Below, one piece after another: positions 11,201-18,942 of a stretch of 64,000 bases of DNA; positions within the stretch are counted from its first letter, which is position 1; the number at the start of each line of letters is the position of its first letter. The position numbers and the translations under genes were made by a program. The DNA is taken from NCBI GenBank assembly GCA_039654915.1, contig CM077597.1:32586001-32650000 (forward strand). The letters run 5' to 3'. The notes beneath the pieces were generated by a model, which made no database searches, was not told where the DNA came from, and saw only the letters and a program-made list of their open reading frames with translations. The stretch is from Aquilaria yunnanensis (lineage: Eukaryota > Streptophyta > Magnoliopsida > Malvales > Thymelaeaceae).

Positions 11201-11464
11201 ATCACCATAGCTCACACAAACAAAAAAAACAAAAAAAAAAAAAAAGAGGAAAAAGGGCTCAAACTAGAAAAAAAAAAAAAGAAAACAAAAAAAGTGAGCT
11301 ATGGATTCTAGACTGAAAACCTGCAAAGGCGGTTTAGAACACAAAAGCAATTTTCAAGCCAAGCATACATAAAGACCACGATAGTTGGGGGGCAACAGAT
11401 GAGATCAAACTTTCTGGAAAAGGTGGCAAGTTTGAAGTCATCATTATTGAGTTTTTCACCATAA

Positions 11465-11871
11465 TCAAATCTGCTCACGAGTAGTATTAAAAGACCCTTC
11501 TTTCACACCATTAAAACTTAACTTCCTTCAGACTTAATATCCTCATTCAGCTAAAAGACTATCATTGTGAATTATGTTTCTACCTTATTTAATACTGCTC
11601 ACGAGCAGTGTTAAAAGACTCTTCTTTCACGCCACTCAAGCTTAACTTTCCTCAGACCTAAAATTTACCTCTTGATATTATCCTCATTCAGCTAAAAGAC
11701 TATCATTGTGAATTATGTTTCTACCTTATTTAATACTGCTCACGAGCAGTGTTAAAAGACTCTTTTTTCAAGCCACTCAAGCTTAACTTTCCTCAGACCT
11801 AAAATTTACCTCTTGATATCATCCTCATTCAGCTAAAAAACTATCATTGTGAATCATGTTTCTACCTTATT
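11465..11871 (+). repeat. Tandem repeat of about 125-141 bp carrying a short perfect palindrome
   Basis: Three copies. Copies two and three carry ACTGCTCACGAGCAGT (11594-11609 and 11735-11750), a 7-bp stem with a 2-nt loop; the first copy (about 11471) is imperfect. Each is followed by GTTAAAAGACTCTT and later by TCATTCAGCTAAAAGACTAT. Confidence 0.8.
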
Positions 11872-12750
11872 GCCTTGCATAATTTATGTCTTCGAGTTGG
11901 AAAGGGAAGAATGGCAGGATATTTTAATTAAAAACAAAGACCGTAAATTACTTTGTCAAGTTTTACAAATTGATGAAAGTTTTTCTTTAAGGCCAAACCA
12001 TTATTCATTAATGTATGTAGACTTAAAAGTGAGGAGATAGCTTGAGTCTTTCTTTAAGAAGATGTGGTTCTTGTAAGAGAAATTCATGATCAAGGACCAT
12101 CACAAAGGCCTAGAAATGCTCAACCTTCTGTTAAATCAAAGATGAGATGATAACTTTTATCCACATAAACACCAAATTCAGGGGGGCAAAGTAGTTTCTA
12201 CGAAGCATAAGAGGAGTACTGCCAACAAAGAAGTTCAATAGATAAGGGGGCAAGTCTTATGGATCAAAACATGAGTTCAAGGAAGAGCAATCATTCAGAT
12301 TATAACATGGGAATAAGTAAGTGTCGGCACGGTCACAAGAAAAGGGGCAAAGCAGACATTGAAAGTAAAGCCTTTGATGGTATCAAATCCATGACAATGG
12401 ATGAGTACCCGAAAGAGATATAAATTATGAGGCGGGCCAACTTTAAAGAAATTGAGGCCAAAATTCAAAGAACAAGTCAAAGAAAGAGGATTTTGAAAAG
12501 AGTTGGGCTTTTGAGGCAGCGAACAAAAGCTGGAAAACATAAAGAGATTCAATGATAGTCCAAGAAGGCCATCACAAAGAGGATCCAGTAAAACAAAGAC
12601 ATAAAGAACTAGATCCATACAAAAAAAGCCATTAGTTACACATGCTCTGCATTCATGCATTTCATATCATGCATACATAGCCTTTACATAACAAGGACCA
12701 AACGGGAATCACATTCACAGCACAGTTACAGCAGTATAAGCTGAGATCTC
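11872..12750 (+). other. Unique non-coding stretch of element B
   Basis: I see no gene. It contains G-runs resembling polypurine tracts (around 12180 and 12246), as does about 11384 just upstream. The minus-strand frame at 12295-12660 and the plus-strand frame at 11849-12040 show no recognisable motif. Confidence 0.4.
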
Positions 12751-12799
12751 AATGTCATCAGCTCTTACCAATCTATCACTGGATACACAGCTAATATGC

Positions 12800-13165
12800 G
12801 GGACCAACCCGCATCAGGAATTCAAGGATAAAGTAGACAATGTTGTCAAAAGCTTGGCTACCGATTCAATAATCGAGGCTACACCTGGAAGGATAGGATT
12901 GACGCCAGCTAGTAGTATCCAAGATAAGAGATAGCTATAGCCAAGGATAAGGCAGTTATCAAAAAAAAATATATAAAATAGACAATATTGTCAAAAGCCT
13001 GGCAATTGATTCAATAATCGAGGCTACACCTGGAAGGATAGGATTGATGCCAGCTTAGCAGCATCCAAGATAAGAGATAGTCAAAGATAAGGCAGACATC
13101 AAGAAATATTGTCGTTGAAAATTTGTCAAAAGCGGACAATGGATTCAATAATCGAGGACTGGATC
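12800..13165 (+). repeat. Tandem repeat of about 150-190 bp, 2-3 copies, upstream of the cargo genes
   Basis: The landmark GATTCAATAATCGAGG occurs at about 12863, 13009 and 13142. In the first two copies it is followed by CTACACCTGGAAGGATAGGATTG, and in the third by a shortened version. GTCAAAAGC precedes each copy. Confidence 0.7.
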
Positions 13166-13180
13166 GACGTCAGCTCGATG

Positions 13181-13192
13181 GAATATAAAAAA
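13181..13192 (+). promoter_or_regulatory. Possible TATA element upstream of CRP-like copy 1
   Basis: GAATATAAAAAA lies about 150 bp before the first ATG. It is weaker than the boxes before copies 2, 3 and LOG, and the block homologous to the copy-2 upstream region begins only after it (about 13215). Confidence 0.3.
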
Positions 13193-13335
13193 TATCTATC
13201 ACATCAAAATGAAGTAGGATCCACTTTGCCGGTTAAACGGCAGATACGGTACTCCGTGACTCTCAAGTCGGTTCTCTCAGTTGCCCATAATAACTGGTTT
13301 CTTCACCCCTTCTTTCTTTTACTTCCTCCTAGAAA

Positions 13336-13884
13336 ATGGATCCTACTTTTTCCGCCTTGCGAAAGTATTTCCCTTCTCTCCCAATGAACATTCTCAAAAA
13401 GATCTACCAAGTTCGCTGTGAACGATTAAGAGTTCTGATGCACAAAGGAATCCCTGAAGATGTGCGGTGGTTAATCGAAGCCAAGGTTCGTCTGGCAGGT
13501 GAAATCCCAGAGGCATTTGTGTCTCACATGCCTGGTATAGGCAAAAGCTCTTATGCCAAAAAGCGAAGAGCGAAAAGGTTACAAGTCTGCCATAAATGTG
13601 GACGGTGGACTTGTAATACTAAATGTCGTTCTTTAGGGATGATCTCTGATAATCGAGAAGATAAAATACGATTCATTAAGAATGGCCTGAGTAAGGACTC
13701 GTTGGATGATATCCAATTGACTCTTGAGACGCATTCTTGTGGATCCGTGCAACATGAACTTCTTGGTTTATGGAGCATTTTTCATGAAGAACGAAACCGT
13801 TACAGTCTCGGGAATCTGACTGTAAATGACCCTGTTTGCCAGCTTGTAAGAAAACTGGATGGGAAGCAAATCCTCGACTCATAG
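13336..13884 (+). CDS. Cysteine-rich basic protein, virus NABP-like, copy 1
   Basis: 182 residues, intact. The N-terminal half is mostly helical and basic. Residues 72-82 hold a basic run (SYAKKRRAKRL) followed at once by C85-x2-C88-x4-C93-x3-C97, a compact zinc-binding pattern. Hydrophobic/charged segments and a C-terminal NDPVCQLVRKLDG follow. A basic patch directly before a short Cys cluster, followed by an isoleucine/phenylalanine-rich stretch (RFIKNGL), is the layout of the 3'-terminal cysteine-rich nucleic-acid-binding proteins of carlaviruses and relatives (Viral_NABP type), which bind RNA and can act on silencing or transcription. That assignment is inference. It could instead be an unrelated zinc-binding plant protein. 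The start follows a leader block shared with copy 2. Confidence 0.7.
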   Translation: MDPTFSALRKYFPSLPMNILKKIYQVRCERLRVLMHKGIPEDVRWLIEAKVRLAGEIPEAFVSHMPGIGKSSYAKKRRAKRLQVCHKCGRWTCNTKCRSLGMISDNREDKIRFIKNGLSKDSLDDIQLTLETHSCGSVQHELLGLWSIFHEERNRYSLGNLTVNDPVCQLVRKLDGKQILDS

Positions 13885-14040
13885 AAGCCATTAATGCCGT
13901 TACTAGATGTAAAGCCAGTGGAAGATGTGAGTCACAGTCACAATTACTGTACATACAGTTTGTTATATTTGGAAAAGTTTACATTTTCTTTTGACAGATG
14001 TACATGCTCCCCTAAGTGTAATTAACACGTTATCCTTTCA

Positions 14041-14052
14041 TCGCTATAAATG
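14041..14052 (+). promoter_or_regulatory. TATA box of CRP-like copy 2
   Basis: TCGCTATAAATG lies about 125 bp before the ATG at 14172. Upstream are GTGTAATTAACACGTTATCC and a TTACTGTACATAC motif, both repeated before copy 3. Confidence 0.6.
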
Positions 14053-14171
14053 CGTGTTCTTCTTTCCGGTTAAGTAGCGGATGCAATACTCTCTGACTCT
14101 CATAATCGGTTATTTCAGTTTCCTACAATAACTGATTTCTTCATCTCTTCTCTCAAATTCTTCTTTTATCA

Positions 14172-14720
14172 ATGGATTCTACTCTTTCCGCCATGCGAAA
14201 ATACTTTCCTTCCATCCCAATAAATGTTCTTAAAATGATTTACCAAGCTAGATGTGAAAGGATTAGAGTCTTTATGCACAAAGGCATTCCTGACAATGTG
14301 CGGTGGCTAATTGAAGCTAAGGTTCGTTCAGCTGGTGAAGTTCCAGAAGCGTTCTTTCCCCGTATGCCCGGCTTTGGTAAAAGTGCTTATGCCAAAAAGC
14401 GAAGAGCAAAGAGGCTAGGTGTCTGTCATAAATGTGGACGATGGAATTGTAATACTAAATGTCGCTTTTTAGGATACATCTCCAGAAATCATGAAGATAA
14501 AAGAAAATTCATCAAGAATGGCCTGCGTAAGGAATCTTTGGATGATATCCTATTAACTTTTGAAACACATTCTTGTGAAATAGTGCAATGGGAAATTATG
14601 GATTTATGGTGGACTTTCCGTAAAGAACAGGATCGTTACAGTCTTGGAAATCTAACTTTTAATGACCCTGTTTGCCAGTTTGTGAAAAAACTGGATGGGA
14701 AGCAAATCCCCGACTTATAG
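14172..14720 (+). CDS. Cysteine-rich basic protein, virus NABP-like, copy 2
   Basis: 182 residues, the same length as copy 1 and alignable end to end. The basic run YAKKRRAKRL and the C-x2-C-x4-C-x3-C cluster (CHKCGRWNCNTKC) are kept, as are RKFIKNGLRKESLDDI and the C-terminal NDPVCQFVKKLDG. The start is 836 bp after the start of copy 1, so gene plus promoter were duplicated as a unit. That both copies kept full-length frames while diverging in sequence suggests some constraint. Subcellular site and partners are unknown; the lysine/arginine run could also serve as a nuclear signal. Confidence 0.72.
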   Translation: MDSTLSAMRKYFPSIPINVLKMIYQARCERIRVFMHKGIPDNVRWLIEAKVRSAGEVPEAFFPRMPGFGKSAYAKKRRAKRLGVCHKCGRWNCNTKCRFLGYISRNHEDKRKFIKNGLRKESLDDILLTFETHSCEIVQWEIMDLWWTFRKEQDRYSLGNLTFNDPVCQFVKKLDGKQIPDL

Positions 14721-14868
14721 AAGGCATTGAAGCCGTTACTAGACATAAACTAGTGGAAGATGGGAGCCACAGTCATGATTGCTGTACATATAAGCTGTCA
14801 TTTGTCTTTTCTTTTGACAATAATGTACTTGCTTTTGTAAGTGTAATTAACACATTATCCCTTTCATC

Positions 14869-14880
14869 ACTATAAATATG
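14869..14880 (+). promoter_or_regulatory. TATA box of CRP-like copy 3
   Basis: ACTATAAATATG lies about 65 bp before the ATG at 14937. The preceding GTGTAATTAACACATTATCC matches the block before copy 2. Confidence 0.6.
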
Positions 14881-14936
14881 TGTTAGTTATTTTCGTTTCC
14901 TACAATCACTAATTTCTTTCTTTGCCTCCTTTATCA

Positions 14937-15485
14937 ATGGAGTCTTCTCTTTCCGCCCTACGAAAGTATTTTCCTTCCTTCCCAATAAATGTTCTTAAAA
15001 AGATTTATCAAGCTAGATGTGAACGATTCAGAGTATTTATGCACAAAGGCATTCCTGATAATGTGCGGTGGCTAATTGAAGCTAAGGTTCGTTCAGCTGG
15101 TGAAGTTCCAGAAGCGTTATTTCCCCGTATGCCCGATTTTGGTAAAAGCGCTTATGCCAAAAAAAAGAAGAGCAAAGAGGCTGGGCGTTTGTCATAATTG
15201 TGGATGGTGGATTTGTGGCAATAAATGTCGTTCTCCAGGAGTGATCACCAGAAATCGTAATGATAGAATAAGATTCATTAAGAATGGCTTGCGTAAGGAA
15301 TCTCTAGAAGATATTCGAGAGGTTCTTGAAGCGCATTCTTGCGGAATAATGTAATTTGAGGTTGTTGGATTATGGATAATTTTCCAAAAAGAACGAGATC
15401 GTTACAGTCTTGGGAATCTGACCCTAAACGACCCTGTTTGCCAGTTTGTGAGAAAGCTAGATGAGATGCAAATCACCGATTCATA
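14937..15485 (+). pseudogene. Cysteine-rich basic protein, virus NABP-like, copy 3 (broken)
   Basis: The start MESSLSALRKYFPSFP matches copies 1 and 2, and the spacing is 765 bp from copy 2. An A-run at about 15160 carries one extra A relative to copy 2, shifting the frame inside the basic segment. Read across the shift, the Cys cluster is present but altered (CHNCGWWICGNKC). A stop at about 15352 replaces a Gln codon in copy 2. Homology continues to about 15485 (RYSLGNLTLNDPVC). Slippage plus nonsense has therefore silenced this copy. Confidence 0.75.
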
Positions 15486-15519
15486 GAAAGCATTAAAGCC
15501 ATTACTGGACGCAAAGCCA

Positions 15520-15900
15520 GTGGAAGACGAGGATCAAAGTCACGATTACTGTACGTGCTAGCTGTCGCTTTTGAAATTTTCCTCCCCTTTTGGTAATAAT
15601 GTATTCACTCCTGACGTGAACCAAAGTCACGATTACTGTACATGCTAGCTGTCGCTTTTGAAATTATCCTCCCAATAATGTACCCACTCCTGACATGAGA
15701 TACAGTTATGATTACTGTATATAGCTGCCACTTTTTAAAATTTTCCTTCTCTTCCAACAATCACGTACCTACTCCTGACGTAAGCTACAGTAGTGACTAC
15801 TGTACATGCTAGCAGCTATTTTGAAAATTTTCCTCCTCTGTTAACGATAGTGTACCCATACCTGACCAGAGTCATATTCGTGACTACTGTGAATAGCTGG
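15520..15900 (+). promoter_or_regulatory. Repeated upstream module before LOG with TGACG motifs
   Basis: Five or so diverged copies of a roughly 75-95 bp module: a GATTACTGTACATGCTAGC-type segment, then TTTTGAAATTTTCCTC, then AATGTACCCACTCCTGACGTGA. The single-copy form of the first part occurs downstream of CRP copies 1 and 2 (about 13930 and 14770), before the next TATA box. TGACGTGA (15612) and TGACGTAA (15776) resemble the TGACG core of as-1-like elements bound by TGA bZIP factors; the other copies are degenerate (TGACATGA at 15691, TGACCAGA at 15863). Regulatory function is inference. Confidence 0.5.
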
Positions 15901-15949
15901 CAATAATGTATCCATTCTTGAAAATAAAATTATTGCCTTCTCTCTTCAT

Positions 15950-15962
15950 CTCTATAAATATA
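15950..15962 (+). promoter_or_regulatory. TATA box of the LOG gene
   Basis: CTCTATAAATATA lies about 40 bp before the ATG at 15993, so the leader would be very short. Its position downstream of the ATG at 15906 argues against that upstream start. Confidence 0.6.
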
Positions 15963-15992
15963 TCCTCTTTTCTCACAAGCGTAAGGATAGGA

Positions 15993-16592
15993 ATGGAGAA
16001 AACCCCAACTCATAAATCCCGAAGTATTTGTGTATTTTCTGGGGCTTTTCCTGGAAAAGATGAAGAGTATTTAAAAGCAGCCAACCATTTGGGTAGAGTA
16101 TTAGCTGAGCGAAAAATACATTTAGTTTATGGAGGAGGTAGTGTCGGATTAATGGGAGGTGTAGCATCAGCAGCATCTTTAGGAGGAAGTCAAGTTTTGG
16201 GTATTATCCCTGGACCTCTGAAATTTATTTCTGGGGGCACGATTGGAGAAGAATTAGTGGTTAAAAATTTGCAAGAGCGTGTGTTACAAATGCTTTTAAA
16301 TGCTGATGCTTTTATCACTCTACCAGGTGGTTTTGGCACATTGGGAGAAGTCTTTCAAATTGCTTCCATGGCCCAACTTAATTTGCATAAGAAACCCATT
16401 GGGCTTTTGAATGTTAACAATTTCTTTACAGGTCTGATAGCTTTTATGGATTATGCTATGCAGAAAAATTTCATATCAAGAGTGGCACGGCGAATTATAA
16501 TATCCGCAACAACTGCTGAAGAATTGCTAGATAAAATACAAGCTTTTGTTCCTGAACCAGATCCAGCAATGATTCAGATAGACTGGACATGA
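15993..16592 (+). CDS. LOG: LOG-type cytokinin riboside 5'-monophosphate phosphoribohydrolase, intronless
   Basis: 199 residues from the chosen ATG; the frame is open from 15906 but that ATG lies upstream of the TATA box. The Rossmann-like LOG fold is clear: ICVFSGAFPGKDEEY at 12-26, LVYGGGSVGLMGG at 44-56, VLGIIPGPL at 68-76, and the family signature PGGFGTLGE at 111-119 (pattern PGGxGTxxE, catalytic Glu119). Arg96 is at the position of the active-site Arg, but the usual His/Lys neighbours are changed (NLQERVLQM). PIGLLNV and a C-terminal helix follow. The family releases free, active cytokinin from its nucleotide in the cytosol and nucleus. Plant LOG genes normally have several introns; this one has none, as expected of a copy that passed through RNA. 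It lies inside a retrotransposon, same strand, behind the promoter repeats of the CRP-like genes. Enzymatic activity is untested. Confidence 0.9.
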   Translation: MEKTPTHKSRSICVFSGAFPGKDEEYLKAANHLGRVLAERKIHLVYGGGSVGLMGGVASAASLGGSQVLGIIPGPLKFISGGTIGEELVVKNLQERVLQMLLNADAFITLPGGFGTLGEVFQIASMAQLNLHKKPIGLLNVNNFFTGLIAFMDYAMQKNFISRVARRIIISATTAEELLDKIQAFVPEPDPAMIQIDWT

Positions 16593-17164
16593 CAGTCTTT
16601 CCCGACCAGTTCACTCCCATAATGGTCCTCTACTCACCCTGTTGAAGTATTGTGGAAGAAAGAAGCGATCTGATCCGTTTTTCTTGTCCTTTAGTTTTAT
16701 TATCAGCATTTTCTTTCGTGTTTCAGTTTTTCCTTTCAGGGAATTTCTTTTTTTTATAATATAGTTTCGTCCATGCTGATATTAAAACCATAGGACAATG
16801 CCTTTAGGTTGGAATGGCTGAGTAAAAAGTAATTTCTGTTACTCTTGAGACGCATCCTATTAGGTCTACTAGGCATAACATTTTGGGGTAGTTAAGCTTT
16901 AACCTTATTCGGATGACATATCTCACAAGGGAATCTATATTTACTGAAGAAAATATTAGATGAACCTTGAATATTGATTCCAAACATCCGTTCCCTTTAC
17001 ATAATTTGTCAGTGTTATTTTCATCATCAAGATTCACTCGTTTTATCGAAGCCTAATTCTTTGCGCTCGCCTATTATGAAAATTCACACTTTCGAAGAAA
17101 ATTATTCCAATTTCAATTGCTTTCATATAAATTTCGCTCGAGGTCCTAAGAAAAGCTCCTTAGC
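16593..17164 (+). other. 3' flank of LOG, non-coding
   Basis: T-rich, with TTTTTTTATAATATAG near 16750 that could serve polyadenylation. No repeat of the upstream modules and no convincing gene; the small frames on both strands show no motif. Confidence 0.5.
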
Positions 17165-17800
17165 CTCAAAATCAGTTTTCATCATCGGGGTTTTAAGGAT
17201 GGAACCTTTGCCTAGAAAATAATCAATTTTCATCATCGGGGTTTTAAGGATGGAACCTTTGCCTCGAAAACAATCAATTTTCATCATCGGGGTTTTAAGG
17301 ATGGAACCTTTGCCTCGAAAAGAATCAATTTTCATCATCGGGGTTTTAAGGATGGAACCTTTGCCTCGAAAATAATCAATTTTCATCATCGGGGTTTTAA
17401 GGATGGAACATTTGCCTCGAAAACAATCAATTTTCATCATCAGGGTTTTAAGGATGGAACCTTTGCCTCGAAAATAATCAATTTTCATCATCGGGGTTTT
17501 AAGGATGGAACCTTTGCCTCGAAAACAATCAATTTTCATCATCGGGGTTTTAAGGATGGAAACTTTGCCTCGAAAATAATCAATTTTCATCATCGGGGTT
17601 TTAAGGATGGAACCTTTGCCTCGAAAACAATCAATTTTCATCATCAGGGTTTTAAGGATGGAACCTTTGCCTCGAAAACAATCAATTTTCATCATCGGGG
17701 TTTTAAGGATGGAACCTTTGCCTCGAAAAGAATCAATTTTCATCGCCGGGGTTTTAAGGATGGAACCTTTGCCTTGAAAACAATCAATTTTCATCAATCC
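17165..17800 (+). repeat. Satellite-like array, 51-bp unit, about 12 copies
   Basis: The unit contains TCATCATCGGGGTTTTAAGG, then ATGGAACCTTTGCCTCGAAA and a CAATCAATTT spacer. Starts are regularly 51 bp apart from about 17191 to 17752. Because 51 is a multiple of three, the minus strand reads open for 224 codons as a 17-residue repeat; that is an artefact. Tandem arrays in the 3' untranslated region of Tat/Ogre elements are known and can seed satellites. Confidence 0.95.
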
Positions 17801-18775
17801 GAGGTTTTAAGGATGGAACCTTTGCCTTGAGATCAATCAATCAATCCGAGGTTTTAAGGATAGAACCTTTGCCTCGAGATCAATCAATCAATCCGAGGTT
17901 TTAAGGATGGAACCTTTGCCTCGAAATCAATCAATCAATCCGAGGTTTTAAGGATGGAACCTTTGCCTCGAGATCAATCAATTCGAGGTTTTAAGGATGG
18001 AACCTTTACCTCGACATCAATCAATCAATCCGAGGTTTTAAGGATGGAACCTTTGTCTCGACATCAATCAATCAATTCGAGGCTTTAAGGATGGAACCTT
18101 TACCTCGACATCAATCAATCAATCCGAGGTTTTAAGGATGGAACCTTTGCCTCGAAATCAACCAATCAATCTGAGGTTTTAAGGATGAAACCTTTACCTC
18201 GAAATCAATCAATTAATCCGAGGTTTTAAGGATGGAACCTTTGCCTCGAGATCAATCAATCAATCCGAGGTTTTAAGGATGGAACCTTTGCCTCGAGATC
18301 AATCAATCAATCCGAGGTTTTAAGGATGAAACCTTTGCCTCGAGATCAATCAATCAATTCGAGGTTTTAAGGATGGAACCTTTACCTCGACATCAATCAA
18401 TCAATCCGAGGTTTTAAGGATGGAACCTTTGCCTCGAAATCAATCAATTAAACCGAGGTTTTAAGGATGGAACCTTTGCCTCGAGATCAATCAATCAATT
18501 CGAGGTTTTAAGGATGGAACCTTTACCTCGAAATCAACCAATCAATCTAAGGTTTTAAGGATGGAACCTTTGCCTCGAAATCAATCAATCAATCTGAGGT
18601 TTTAAGGATGAAATCTTTGCCTCGAGATCAATCAATCAATTCAAGGTTTTAAGGATGGAACCTTTGCCTCGAAATCAATCAATCAATTCGAGGTTTTAAG
18701 GATGGAACCTTTGCTTCGAAATCAATCAATCAATCCGAGGTTTTAAGGATGGAACCTTTGCCTCAGAAACAATCA
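17801..18775 (+). repeat. Satellite-like array, variant 47-bp unit, about 20 copies
   Basis: This keeps the core GAGGTTTTAAGGATGGAACC and TTTGCCTCGA, but the TTTTCATCATC part is replaced by ATCAATCAATCAATC, shortening the unit to about 47 bp with occasional 41-50 bp variants. It follows the 51-bp array directly, so one array evolved from the other. A final fragment with CCTATCGCCGGGGTTCTAAGG runs to about 18835. Confidence 0.93.
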
Positions 18776-18928
18776 ATTTTCCTTCAACGATAGGAGAGCT
18801 CCTATCGCCGGGGTTCTAAGGAGAGTTCCTTAACCTCACGATTTAGGCGGCGAAAAGGTTTTCAATGCCTAGCTAAGCCGGACGAAATTTGGTAACGACT
18901 TTGCATACATCATGTCTCATGAAGCATG

Positions 18929-18942
18929 CAAAGGGGGGCAGC
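18929..18942 (+). other. Polypurine tract of element B
   Basis: CAAAGGGGGGCAGC lies directly before the 3' LTR TGTTGACACCC; the purine run AAAGGGGGG is the expected plus-strand primer site. Confidence 0.8.

Noticed and set aside
10663..11311. Lysine-rich frames of 154 and 79 residues
   Set aside because: They follow A-rich tandem repeats of untranslated type; frames shift between repeat copies and no domain is visible.
12295..12660. 121-residue minus-strand hydrophobic frame in element B
   Set aside because: No motif, no promoter, opposite to all other B genes; probably chance.
15906..15992. Upstream ATG extending LOG by 29 residues
   Set aside because: The extension spans the TATA box and promoter-repeat sequence; the ATG at 15993 gives the usual LOG N-terminus.
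17123..17797. 224-residue minus-strand frame with a regular 17-residue repeat
   Set aside because: It is the antisense translation of the 51-bp tandem array. The frame stays open only because 51 is divisible by three, and the neighbouring 47-bp array breaks it.
17165..18775. Possible CRISPR array
   Set aside because: Units are contiguous tandem repeats with no unique spacers, in plant DNA inside a retrotransposon.
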